The notes below the pieces were generated by a model. It saw nothing but the letters and a program-made list of their open reading frames with translations, ran no database searches and was not told the DNA's origin. Source: Methylobacterium sp. J-088 (GTDB taxonomy: Bacteria; Pseudomonadota; Alphaproteobacteria; Rhizobiales; Beijerinckiaceae). From it: a stretch of 64,000 nucleotides of DNA. The position numbers and the translations under genes were made by a program. Every line of letters begins with the position of its first letter. The first letter of the stretch is position 1. This document shows, piece by piece, positions 45,720 to 54,198 of this stretch. Location of the stretch: positions 1 through 64,000 of the forward strand of contig NZ_JAKSYH010000028.1 of NCBI RefSeq assembly GCF_022829295.1, written 5' to 3'.

Positions 45720-45958
45720 GCCTGGCCCCCGGTGGAATTGGCCTGGAGGCTAGACGATGGATACCCCAGGGCAAGCCCCGGCGGCCTCCTGGCGCCGGAC
45801 GGGCCTGCGCCGAGGCTCGTCGAGCGGATCGATGCGCGGCTCTTCGTCGGCTTGCGCCTCCTTTGGTCGCATGGTGCAACGATTCACGAACCCGTGATCC
45901 CGGGTCTTCCCGGGGTCGCAAGGTTCCGCCGGTCGATGCGGCCCGTTGGAAGGACACC

Positions 45959-47107
45959 ATGGACCAGCGGACACCGCCCGATCTGAGCCGCGACGCCGAG
46001 GCCGCGGCGCGCGCGATCGCCCTGTCGGCGGCGCGGCGTGCCGCGGGCCAGGATCGCGACGACGGGTTCCCGCACGCGGATGTCGCCGACCTCGCCCGCC
46101 TGGGCCTGCTCGCCGCGCCGGTCCCGGCGGCTCTGGGCGGGGCGGGCCTCGGCGCGGAGCCGGGCGCCGGGGCGCTGGCCGAGGTGCTGCGCCTCGTCGG
46201 TTCCGGCAGCCTGGCGCTCGGACGGCTCTACGAGGGTCACGTCAACGCCCTCCAGCTCATCGGCCAATACGGCACAGCCGGTCAGCGCGCGCGCCTGTTC
46301 GCCGATGCCCGCGCGGGCCACCTGTTCGGCGTCTGGAACACCGAGCTGGCCGGGGCGGGCCTCGTCTTGGAGGCCGACGAGGATGGCCTGCGCCTGAGCG
46401 GCGCGAAATCCTTCGCCTCGGGCGCGGGCTTCGTGACCCGCGCCCTGGTCACGGCGCCCTGTCCGCGCGGGGGCGGGACCCTGATGCTGGTGGTGCCGCT
46501 GGAGCCCGGCACCCGAGCCGACCGCTCGGCATGGCGGGCGCAGGGCATGCGGGCCTCGGCCACCGGAACCCTCGATTTCGGCGCGATCGCCCTCCGGGAC
46601 GACGCCATCCTCGGAAACCCGGACGACTATTTCCGCCAGCCGGCCTTCTCAGGGGGCGCGTGGCGGTTCCTGGCGGTGCAGCTCGGCGGCATCGAGGCCG
46701 TGTTCGACGCGTGGCGGGCCCATCTCGTGCGCCTCGGGCGCGGGGCCGATCCCCATCAGCTCGCGCGGCTGGGCGAGGGCGCCATCGCGGTCGAGGGGGC
46801 GCGGCACTGGGTGGCGCGGGCGGCGGCCCTGGCCACCGGCGGGACCCTGCCGGCCGCACGCGTCGTCGCCTTCGTCAACCTCGCCCGGCTCGCGGTGGAG
46901 AAGGCCGGGCTCGACGTGCTGCAGCTCGCCCAGCGCTCCGTCGGCCTGCCGGGCTTCCTGCACGGGCATCCCCTGGAGCAGCTCTCCCGCGACCTCGCCA
47001 CCTACCTGCGCCAGCCGGGGCCCGACCGGGCGCTCACCGGGGCGGCGGCGGAGATCCTGGCGGCCGGGGAGGGGGTGGCCGACCTGTGGGATGGGGGCGC
47101 CCCGTGA
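45959..47107 (+). CDS. Acyl-CoA dehydrogenase-family protein
   Basis: A 382-residue flavoprotein starting at the ATG at 45959. It shows the N-terminal helices (FPHADVADLARLGLLAAPVP), a FAD/substrate region with LFGVWNTELAGAGL and LSGAKSFASGAGFVTRALV, and a C-terminal helical domain. The usual catalytic Glu position is not obvious, as in DszC/SfnB-like monooxygenase-type members of the superfamily. It overlaps the cytochrome b561 gene by four bases (GTGA), suggesting that electrons pass to or from that membrane protein. Confidence 0.8.
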   Translation: MDQRTPPDLSRDAEAAARAIALSAARRAAGQDRDDGFPHADVADLARLGLLAAPVPAALGGAGLGAEPGAGALAEVLRLVGSGSLALGRLYEGHVNALQLIGQYGTAGQRARLFADARAGHLFGVWNTELAGAGLVLEADEDGLRLSGAKSFASGAGFVTRALVTAPCPRGGGTLMLVVPLEPGTRADRSAWRAQGMRASATGTLDFGAIALRDDAILGNPDDYFRQPAFSGGAWRFLAVQLGGIEAVFDAWRAHLVRLGRGADPHQLARLGEGAIAVEGARHWVARAAALATGGTLPAARVVAFVNLARLAVEKAGLDVLQLAQRSVGLPGFLHGHPLEQLSRDLATYLRQPGPDRALTGAAAEILAAGEGVADLWDGGAP

Positions 47108-47697
47108 GCCGGATCTCCCGAGCGGGGGCGGTCCGCGGCCGTCCCGAACCCGCGCGGGCCGTCTGGCGCGACACGCCGCAGCGCTACGGCCGCGTCAGCC
47201 GCGCCTTCCACTGGCTGATGGCGGCCCTGTTCGCATGGCAGTTCGCGGGGGCGCTGCTCTATGTCGGCCTCGGCGACAAGGCGGTGACGCGCCTCGTCGG
47301 CGGGAGCCACTTCACCCTGGGGGCGACGTTGTTCGCGCTCGCGCTGCTGCGCGGCGCCTGGGGCCTCGCCAACCTCCCGCGCCGCCCGCCGCATCGGGGT
47401 CGCCTGGGGCGCGCCGCGGTGGCGGGGCATGCCGTGATCTACGCCCTGATGATCGTCGTGCCGGGCCTTGCGCTGCTGCGCCAGTACGGATCGGGCAAGC
47501 CGTTTACGCCTTACGGCATCCCGCTCATGCCGGGCCGGGACGACAAAATCGCCTGGATGGTCGCTCCGGGCGACCTGCTGCATCACTGGCTGGCCTTCCT
47601 CCTGCTGGCGATCCTGGTCGGCCACGTCGCCATGGCGGTGCTGCACCGCGCCCTCTGGAGGGACGACGTGCTGGCGCGGATGGCCGGTCGCTCCTGA
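47104..47697 (+). CDS. Cytochrome b561 (CybB-type)
   Basis: A 197-residue inner-membrane haem protein starting at the GTG that overlaps the dehydrogenase stop. It has four membrane helices with His in the expected places: RAFHWLMAALFAW, GGSHFTLGATLF, AGHAVIYALMIVVPG and LLHHWLAFLLLAILVGHVAMAVLH. Family members carry electrons between quinone and other partners, including superoxide. Coupling with a dehydrogenase is unusual (see findings). Confidence 0.9.
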   Translation: MSRISRAGAVRGRPEPARAVWRDTPQRYGRVSRAFHWLMAALFAWQFAGALLYVGLGDKAVTRLVGGSHFTLGATLFALALLRGAWGLANLPRRPPHRGRLGRAAVAGHAVIYALMIVVPGLALLRQYGSGKPFTPYGIPLMPGRDDKIAWMVAPGDLLHHWLAFLLLAILVGHVAMAVLHRALWRDDVLARMAGRS

Positions 47698-47781
47698 GGA
47701 GGCTGCCGTCCGGCAGTCCCGGGATTGGCGACGCACTTGCATCGCATCGTCCGTCAACCCGGGTTGTCGAGGAGGCGGACG

Positions 47782-48276
47782 ATGCGTTCGGTCTTGGCTG
47801 TGATGCTGGCGACGTTCGCACCGGCCGCGGTTCAGGCTGCCTGCGTGCCGGTGCCGATGCCTGAGACCTCAACCGAGCTTCGAAGCTCCTTCGGCATACG
47901 GATGCAGCAGCTCGGAGCCGGAGACTGGAGCTTCGCGATCGAGACGCCGCGCGGGACGATGTATCACTCCCGTTCGACCCTGGTTCGGTTCTTCACCAAG
48001 GAGGCGGGCGACCGGATCGAGGAAGCCGGCCTTCTTCTGCCCCCCGAGGGCACGACGGCCGACGCGGCCCGGATGGAGGCCGCGGCGACCTTCCTCGGCG
48101 CGCACATCTCCGGATCGTCCGAAAGCAACCTGCAGTCCCGCGTCACCCGCGCGATCGCCGTCACGCGCAGGGATGGAACCGGCCAGGCCGTGCGTGAGGA
48201 CGACACCGTGCTGATGTTCTCCAGTCCCGAGCCGGGCGCCGTCGCGCTGGTCGCCGGCCGCATGCGCTGCCGGTGA
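47782..48276 (+). CDS. Exported hypothetical protein
   Basis: A 164-residue protein starting at the ATG at 47782 behind a GAGGAGG site. It has a signal peptide (MRSVLAVMLATFAPAAVQA) and a mature part with SFAIETPRGTMYHSRSTLVRFF, AAATFLGAHISGSSESNLQSRV and a terminal Cys (GRMRCR) that may pair with the Cys near the start. No family was recognised. It is periplasmic. Confidence 0.65.
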   Translation: MRSVLAVMLATFAPAAVQAACVPVPMPETSTELRSSFGIRMQQLGAGDWSFAIETPRGTMYHSRSTLVRFFTKEAGDRIEEAGLLLPPEGTTADAARMEAAATFLGAHISGSSESNLQSRVTRAIAVTRRDGTGQAVREDDTVLMFSSPEPGAVALVAGRMRCR

Positions 48277-48417
48277 GGCCGATTCGACGACGTGCCCCGC
48301 GCAACCGGGCGGGCCTCCGATCGGCGCGGGGCTGGCCGGAACCGCCGCGTATCCGGCATGCGGACCGGTTCTCGGCGCCCCGGTGCACCCCGCCCTCGCC
48401 CGTGCACCCGCCTGCCC

Positions 48418-49110
48418 CTACGCGGCCTTGGCGGGCAGCTGGAACAGGTCGATGAAGGATTGCGCCAGTGCGGCATCCCCCGCGAAGGCGAGCGTGCCGC
48501 CCGCGCCGTCCCGGTCCAGGGGCGCCTTGCCGTAGATCGTGCGGCGCAGTGCCATCGTATCACCCGTGAAGGCAAGGTCGGGCGCCTCCACGACGCCGCG
48601 GCTCACGTGGATCTCGCCATCGCGCACAGCCGCGACGAAATCCTCGCCGGGAAAGTGGAAGGCGACCGACACCGGCAACGCCACGGCCGACGCGCGCTCG
48701 ACCAGGGCCTGGAGCGACATCATCGCGGAGGCGGCCGACATGAACAGGCTCGGATCATGCCGGGGCGAGCGCGCGGCCCAGCGGCCCAAGGCGCGCATCA
48801 GCGGTGCGGCCTCGTGGCCCCACGCGGTCAGATCGTAGACCTGCACGTTGGCCGGGGACGGCAGGCGGTAATGTCGGACGATGCCCACGGCCTCCAGGCT
48901 GTCCAGACGCTGCGTCAGGACGTTGGCACTGATGCCCGGGAGGTTCATCCGGATCTCGCCGAAGCGCCGGGGGCCGAAGACCAGCTCGCGCATGATCAGC
49001 AGCGACCAGCGCTCGCCGATGAACTCCAGGGCCAGCGCGGTACCGCAGGCATCGTCGTAACGACGCCCGCGCGGCCTGGATTCCGCGGTAGTTATTTTTT
49101 CTGACTGCAT
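48418..49110 (-). CDS. HxlR-family regulator with C-terminal sterol-carrier-like domain
   Basis: A 230-residue protein. The N-terminal winged helix (residues about 15-110) has the HxlR pattern: CGTALALEFIGERWSLLIMRELVFGPRRFGEI, ISANVLTQRLDSLEAVGIV and YDLTAWG. The remainder (about 130-228) resembles a SCP2 or ligand-binding domain (FAFAGDAALAQSFIDLF). It is divergent from the VOC/DHFR-like cluster at 49210-51173, which it probably controls. Confidence 0.85.
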   Translation of the reverse strand: MQSEKITTAESRPRGRRYDDACGTALALEFIGERWSLLIMRELVFGPRRFGEIRMNLPGISANVLTQRLDSLEAVGIVRHYRLPSPANVQVYDLTAWGHEAAPLMRALGRWAARSPRHDPSLFMSAASAMMSLQALVERASAVALPVSVAFHFPGEDFVAAVRDGEIHVSRGVVEAPDLAFTGDTMALRRTIYGKAPLDRDGAGGTLAFAGDAALAQSFIDLFQLPAKAA

Positions 49111-49209
49111 GGTTGCTTTCTATAACCGCTCCTGGCAGCTTGAGCAAAACGGGGCCGGGCGGCGTGCCGCGAAGCGGCCGACGCGCCGAGTGTCACGGAG
49201 GAGCGCCCG

Positions 49210-50001
49210 ATGCCACCTGCCGAGGGGACGCCCATCTGGTTCGAGCTGAACGCCAGCGACCAGGACGCCGCGCAGGCTTTCTACGCGGCGGTCGCCGGCT
49301 GGCAGGTCCTGCCGTCGCCGATGCCCGAGCATGGCGGCTACCGGATCGCACACGCCGACGGGACGCCCGTGGCCGGGATCCGGCGGTCGATGCCCGAGGC
49401 GCCCGGCCTTCCCGGCTGGGCGGTCTACCTCGCGACCCGCGACGTCGATGCCCTGGCTTCCCGCGTCGTCGAGCTCGGCGGCCGGATCCCGTTCGGACCG
49501 ATCGACATCCCCCATGTCGGTCGCTTCGCGATGGTGTGCGATCCGCAGGGCGTGGTCTTCGCCGTGATGAACGCGGCGCGCCCCGGCGAGAGCCGCGCCT
49601 TCGGACCCGTCCCGCTCGGGACGGAGCGGACCCTGGGGCAGGGCGTGTGGATCGAGCTGGCGACGCCGGATCCGGAGGCGGCCCTGGCGTTCTACGGAAC
49701 GCTGTTCGGCTGGGACGAGCTCGGGGCGATGCCGATGGGCGCGATGGGCGCGTACACCTTCATCGGCCGGGGCGATCTCAGACCCGGCGCGGTGATGTCG
49801 AGCGCGGCCACCGGCGCGCCGGCGCGGTGGAACTGGTACGTCCACGTGGCCGACATCGACGCCGCGGTCGCGACGGTGCGGGCGCGCGGCGGCACGGTGC
49901 TGCAGGGCCCCGATCCCATCCCCGGCGGCAGCTACTCGGCCAACATCGCCGATCCGGCGGGCAACCGGATCGGCCTCGCCGGTCCGCGTCAGGCGGCGTG
50001 A
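49210..50001 (+). CDS. VOC-family protein, duplicated domain
   Basis: A 263-residue protein with two glyoxalase/bleomycin-resistance (VOC) domains in tandem (about 10-120 and 140-258), each starting from a GTPIWFELNASDQDAAQAFY or QGVWIELATPDPEAALAFYG strand. It starts at an ATG with a GGAGG site. It is probably a metal-dependent enzyme or binding protein of unknown substrate, first in an operon with two more small genes. Confidence 0.85.
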   Translation: MPPAEGTPIWFELNASDQDAAQAFYAAVAGWQVLPSPMPEHGGYRIAHADGTPVAGIRRSMPEAPGLPGWAVYLATRDVDALASRVVELGGRIPFGPIDIPHVGRFAMVCDPQGVVFAVMNAARPGESRAFGPVPLGTERTLGQGVWIELATPDPEAALAFYGTLFGWDELGAMPMGAMGAYTFIGRGDLRPGAVMSSAATGAPARWNWYVHVADIDAAVATVRARGGTVLQGPDPIPGGSYSANIADPAGNRIGLAGPRQAA

Positions 50002-50014
50002 CGGGAGATCGGTG

Positions 50015-50515
50015 ATGACAGGCGACAAACTGACGACCTGCCTGTGGTTCGACCACGGCGAGGCCCGCAGGGCCGCGGACTTCTATGCCGCCACCTTCCC
50101 GGATAGCCATGTCGGCGCGCCCATGAGCGCCCCGTCGGATTTCCCCGGCGGATCCGCGGGCGCGGAGTTGACGGTCGCGTTCACCGTCCTCGGCCGGCCG
50201 TTCGTCGGCCTGAACGGCGGCCCCGCCTTCAAGGCCAATCAGGCGGTCAGCTTCATGGTGCTGACGGAGGATCAGGCGGAGACCGACCGCTACTGGGACG
50301 CCCTCGTGGGCGGCGGCGGGGCGGAGAGCCAGTGCGGCTGGTGCACCGACCGCTGGGGCTTCTCCTGGCAGATCACGCCGCGCGCGCTGCTGCGCGCCAA
50401 CAGTCATCCCGACAGGGCCGCGGCCCGGCGCGCGTTCGCGGCGATGATGACCATGCGCAGGATCGACATCGCGCGGATCGAGGCTGCCGTCCGGGGGGAA
50501 TCCGCCGATGCGTAA
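50015..50515 (+). CDS. VOC-family protein (PhnB-like)
   Basis: A 166-residue protein starting at the ATG at 50015. It shows the PhnB / 3-demethylubiquinone-type VOC pattern: TCLWFDHGEARRAADFYAATFPDSHVG, FVGLNGGPAFKANQAVSF and CTDRWGFSWQITPR. The C-terminal helix (MMTMRRIDIARIEAAVRG) overlaps the next gene by eight bases. Its function is unknown. Confidence 0.85.
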   Translation: MTGDKLTTCLWFDHGEARRAADFYAATFPDSHVGAPMSAPSDFPGGSAGAELTVAFTVLGRPFVGLNGGPAFKANQAVSFMVLTEDQAETDRYWDALVGGGGAESQCGWCTDRWGFSWQITPRALLRANSHPDRAAARRAFAAMMTMRRIDIARIEAAVRGESADA

Positions 50516-51173
50516 GATCACCGGCTCCCTCTTCCAGTCGCTCGACGGCGTGATCCAGGCACCGGGTGGTCCGGAAGAGGATCAGACCGGATTCACGCAG
50601 GGCGGCTGGACGGTCCCGTATTTCGACGCCTCGCTCGCCGGACCGATGGGCAAGCTGCTCGGGGGCACGTACGAATTGCTGCTCGGCCGGCGCACCTACG
50701 AGATCTTCGCAGCCTACTGGCCGCATAACGGCGATCAGCCGATCGGGGCGACCTTCAATGCCGTGCGCAAGCATGTCGTGACGTCGTCCGACCGGGCGCT
50801 CGGCTGGGCCAACAGCCAGCGTCTCGTCGGGAACCCCGTCGCGGCGGTCACCCGCCTCAAGGAGAGCGATGGCCCCGACCTCCTCATCCAGGGGAGCAGC
50901 ACGCTCTATCGGGCGCTGCTCCCGGCAGGTCTCGTCGACCGGATCGTCCTGATCACGTTCCCGGTGATGCTCGGCCGTGGCAAGCGCTGGTACGCGGACG
51001 ATCCGTCGGCCGCCCGAACCTGGACGCTGGTCGAGCAGGCGCACGCGTCGAAGGGCGTCTACGTCGCGACCTTCGCGCGGGACGGCGCGGTCCAGACCGG
51101 CAGCTTCGCCACGAAGCCGCCAAGCCCAGACGAGCGCGCGCTCCGCCAGCGCCAAGCGGCCGGCGACGGGTAG
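50508..51173 (+). CDS. Dihydrofolate reductase-fold protein (RibD C-terminal-like)
   Basis: A 221-residue protein with the RibD C-terminal/DHFR-like pattern: ITGSLFQSLDGVIQAPGGPEEDQ, LLLGRRTYEIFAAYWP, GPDLLIQGSSTLYRALLPAGLVDRI and FPVMLGRGKRWY. It is a probable NADPH-dependent reductase of an unknown substrate. It overlaps the preceding VOC gene, so the three genes at 49210-51173 form one operon. Confidence 0.85.
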   Translation: MRKITGSLFQSLDGVIQAPGGPEEDQTGFTQGGWTVPYFDASLAGPMGKLLGGTYELLLGRRTYEIFAAYWPHNGDQPIGATFNAVRKHVVTSSDRALGWANSQRLVGNPVAAVTRLKESDGPDLLIQGSSTLYRALLPAGLVDRIVLITFPVMLGRGKRWYADDPSAARTWTLVEQAHASKGVYVATFARDGAVQTGSFATKPPSPDERALRQRQAAGDG

Positions 51174-51269
51174 ACAATCGGCACCCGAGGCGACATCCGG
51201 CCCGGCGTTCCGCCGCCAGGTTCCGGCGTACCCGCCCTGCGAGGGCCGTCGTTCCGACCGCCAGGCGGA

Positions 51270-52511
51270 TCAGGCGATGCCCGCTATGGCGATCGCGAGG
51301 TTCTCGGGGCCGCGGAGGGACGCGCCTGGCCGGTACGGCGGCGGGTCGTCGAGGAGCCGCGGCGCGACGAGGCGCCGACAGAGCGCGACGAGGGCGATCT
51401 CGGCCTCGATCCGCGCGAGCGGCGCCCCCACGCAGTAATGGAGGCCCCCGCCGAACCCGAAATGCTGGTTGTCCGGCCGGTCCGGATCGAACCGGTCGGG
51501 ATGCGCGAACCGCGCCGGGTCGCGGTTTCCGGCGGCGAAGAGCAGGACCACCGTCGATCCGGCCGGGATCGTCGTGCCCGCGATCTCGATGGCGCCGAGG
51601 GCCTTGCGGGTGCGGAAATGGACGGGGGGCTCGTAGCGCAGCGTCTCCTCGATCACGCGGGGCGCCCGCTCGGGGTCGGCCTTCAGCTTCTCGAGCTCCT
51701 CCGGATGCCGGAGCAGGGTGAGCATGCCGTTGGTGATGAGGTTCACCGTCGTCTCGTGGCCCGCGACGAGGAGCAGGATCGCCGTGGAGATCAGGTCGAT
51801 ATCGCCCATGGCCGGGTTCTTCCGGTCGCCGCGGGCGGCGAGGCCGCTCAGCATGTCGTCGGCCGGATGGCGGCGCTTCGCGCGGATCAACCGGCGCATG
51901 TAGCCGGAGATCGCGTCGAAGGTCGCGGTGATCTCCCGCCGCCCCGCCTCGTCGTGGCGGGCGTCCGGCTCCAGCGCCGTCGCGAGGCGGATCGCCCAGG
52001 CGTGGAACTGCGCCTCGTCGGCCTCGGGCACGCCCAGAAGCTCGCAGATGACCGCCACCGGCAGCGGATAGGACAGGTCGTCCACGAGGCACACCGTGTC
52101 GCGGCCCCGGCACTTGTCGATCAGGGCATCGACCAGCGCCGCGACCTTGGCGTGAGAGTCCCGCACCCGGGCGATGGTGAATTCCTTCATCACGAACCCG
52201 CGCAGGGTGTCGTGGTCGGGCGGATCGCGGAAGATCAGCGGACGGTGTGCGTTGACCACCCGGTTCCGGATCGGGTTCAGGATCCAGTCCTTCAGGGGGT
52301 TGCCCGTTCTGGGCCGCCGCGAGGGCGGCAGGTCCTCCGAGCTCAGCCGGGGATCGAAGATCAGGCTCCGGAGCGCGGCATGGGTGCTGACGACGTAGCT
52401 CCCGTCCGCCTGCCGCGACACGGGCGTCGCGCGCAGGCGTGCGTAGAGGGGGTAGGGGTTCGCCCGGTTCCTCGGATCGAGGACCTGCGCGAACAGCGTC
52501 TCGTCAGGCAT
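51270..52511 (-). CDS. Cytochrome P450
   Basis: A 413-residue bacterial P450. The start is the ATG at 52511; the reading frame upstream of it is a shadow of the reductase gene. The I-helix motif is LLLVAGHETT, the K-helix ETLRYEPP, and the haem loop FGFGGGLHYCVGAPLA with the proximal thiolate C360. It overlaps the reductase by eight bases (ATGCCTGA) and forms a complete three-protein class I system with reductase and ferredoxin. The substrate is unknown. Confidence 0.93.
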   Translation of the reverse strand: MPDETLFAQVLDPRNRANPYPLYARLRATPVSRQADGSYVVSTHAALRSLIFDPRLSSEDLPPSRRPRTGNPLKDWILNPIRNRVVNAHRPLIFRDPPDHDTLRGFVMKEFTIARVRDSHAKVAALVDALIDKCRGRDTVCLVDDLSYPLPVAVICELLGVPEADEAQFHAWAIRLATALEPDARHDEAGRREITATFDAISGYMRRLIRAKRRHPADDMLSGLAARGDRKNPAMGDIDLISTAILLLVAGHETTVNLITNGMLTLLRHPEELEKLKADPERAPRVIEETLRYEPPVHFRTRKALGAIEIAGTTIPAGSTVVLLFAAGNRDPARFAHPDRFDPDRPDNQHFGFGGGLHYCVGAPLARIEAEIALVALCRRLVAPRLLDDPPPYRPGASLRGPENLAIAIAGIA

Positions 52512-53829
52512 GGGCCGTCTCCGGGGTCGCCGCGGCTCGGTCGGCGGATCGCCGCGGGCCGGCGAAGCCGGGCTCCCGCGCCTCGATCTGCGGCTGATCG
52601 GTGGCGCCGAGGATGGGCGGGAAGGCCGCCCCGGCGGCCACGGCGTCGGCATAGGCGGGCAGCCAGCGCGCCTGATCGAAGGAGAGGGCCGCGACCGTGC
52701 GCCCGGCCCGGCCGTAGACGGCGAGGAACCGGCCCGAGGCCCGCGATCCCTGGACGACCGCCAGGGCATCCGCCTCCGCGGTCAGGCCGGCGAGCTTGAT
52801 GTTGAGGCCGAACTGGCTCGACCAGAAGGACGGCAGGTGCGCGTAGGGGACTTGGGCCCCCGCCGGAGCACACATGTTCGCCGCCGCATGGCGGGCCTGA
52901 TCCACCGCGTTGCCCCAGTGCTCGATGCTGCCCGGGCGGCCGCCGGTGAGCGGGTTCGGCCAGCGCGCCACGTCGCCGGCGGCGTAGATGTCGGGATCGG
53001 GCGCCCCCGCCGTGGCCATGGCGCGGCAGGCCGCATCGCAGGTCAGGCCGCCCGCATCGGCGACGAGGCCGGCCGCGGCGAGCCAGCCCGTATCCCGCGT
53101 CGCGCCGAGGGCGACGATGACGAGATCCGCCGCGATGACCGCGCCGCCCGGCAGGTGGGCGTGCCGCACCTGTCCCGCCTCGCCCGAGAGGGCCTCCACC
53201 TTGGTGTTCGGGCGGAGATCCACACCGGACGCCCGCATCCGTTCGGCCAGCGTCGCCCCGATCACGGTGCCGAGCAGACGGGCGAGCGGCGTCGGGTTGG
53301 GATCGACGAGGGTCACCGCCAGGCCGAGGTCGCGGCAGCAGGAGGCCGCCTCGCAGCCGATCAGGCCGGCGCCGACGATCAGGACCCGGCTCGGCCGACT
53401 CGCGAGCGCGCTCCGCAGGGCGCGGGCATCCTCCAGGGTCCGGATCGTGAAAATTCCCGCGAGTCCGGCGCCCGCTCCGGGCCATGGCCGCGCCCGGGCG
53501 CCGGTGGCGATCAGGAGTTTTTCGTAAGGCTGCGCCGCGCCGTCGGCGAGGCGCAGCACCCGGCGCTCCCGATCGAGGGCGATCGCCGGCTGGCCGAGCC
53601 GCCACTGCGCCCGCAGACGGGTCAGCCGCGGAAGCGCGGTCGCCTCGGGGGGAAGTTCGCCCGCGAGGACGTGCTTGGACAGGGGCGGCCGGTCGTAGGG
53701 CTGGTGCGGCTCGTCACCGACCAGGGTCAGGGGCCCGTCATAGCCGCCGTCCCGCAGCGCCTCGGCCCCGCGCAGCCCGGCCAGGGAGGCGCCCACCACG
53801 ACGATGCCCGGTCGCTGCCCGTCCATCAC
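52504..53829 (-). CDS. Ferredoxin reductase (putidaredoxin reductase type)
   Basis: A FAD- and NADH-dependent reductase of about 441 residues. It has two dinucleotide folds, VVVGASLAGLRGAEAL (about 10-24) and VLIVGAGLIGCEAA (about 147-160), with the ATG-like APDPDIYAAGDVARWPN motif in the FAD domain. It starts at a GTG (53829) or ATG (53826) that overlaps the ferredoxin stop. It passes electrons from NADH to the small ferredoxin encoded just before it, and on to the P450. Confidence 0.92.
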   Translation of the reverse strand: MMDGQRPGIVVVGASLAGLRGAEALRDGGYDGPLTLVGDEPHQPYDRPPLSKHVLAGELPPEATALPRLTRLRAQWRLGQPAIALDRERRVLRLADGAAQPYEKLLIATGARARPWPGAGAGLAGIFTIRTLEDARALRSALASRPSRVLIVGAGLIGCEAASCCRDLGLAVTLVDPNPTPLARLLGTVIGATLAERMRASGVDLRPNTKVEALSGEAGQVRHAHLPGGAVIAADLVIVALGATRDTGWLAAAGLVADAGGLTCDAACRAMATAGAPDPDIYAAGDVARWPNPLTGGRPGSIEHWGNAVDQARHAAANMCAPAGAQVPYAHLPSFWSSQFGLNIKLAGLTAEADALAVVQGSRASGRFLAVYGRAGRTVAALSFDQARWLPAYADAVAAGAAFPPILGATDQPQIEAREPGFAGPRRSADRAAATPETAHA

Positions 53830-54041
53830 GGTTCGTCATCCTCGGCGAGCCCGGCGGGCTCGACCGCGATCGCCCGGACCGGGCAGGCCTGCTGCGCCCG
53901 CTCGATCTGCGACCGCTTCGCCTCCGGCGGCGCCGGATCGTAGAACAGAATCTCGTGACCGCGCACCTCGAAATATTCCGGGGCGGCGTAGCAGCATTGG
54001 GCGTAGCCCTGGCACCGGTTGAGATCGACGACGACACGCAT
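53826..54041 (-). CDS. 3Fe-4S-type ferredoxin of the P450 system
   Basis: A 71-residue ferredoxin with C10, C16 and C53 (CQGYAQC...QQACP), the pattern CxxYxxC(n)CP: the central residue that would be the fourth ligand of a 4Fe-4S cluster is Tyr13. An extra C17 is next to C16. Single-cluster ferredoxins with such a variable residue are common P450 partners. It is the first gene of the operon fdx-reductase-P450. Confidence 0.9.
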   Translation of the reverse strand: MRVVVDLNRCQGYAQCCYAAPEYFEVRGHEILFYDPAPPEAKRSQIERAQQACPVRAIAVEPAGLAEDDEP

Positions 54042-54198
54042 TCACGCCCTCCGTAGAGATGTGCGGCTGTATTCAGGCGCTCAAGACGGCCAGAGTGTAG
54101 CGCCTCGCGGGCGTGGGGGTAACCGAGTCCGGCCGTCGCGGAAGGCATTGGCGCAGCCGACGTGGCGCGGCGCATCGCGCGGGGAGGGTCCGGGCACC

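Noticed and set aside
45946-47697. 583-codon frame suggesting a dehydrogenase-cytochrome fusion
   Set aside because: The upstream part is a shadow of the dehydrogenase gene; the cytochrome starts at the GTG at 47104.
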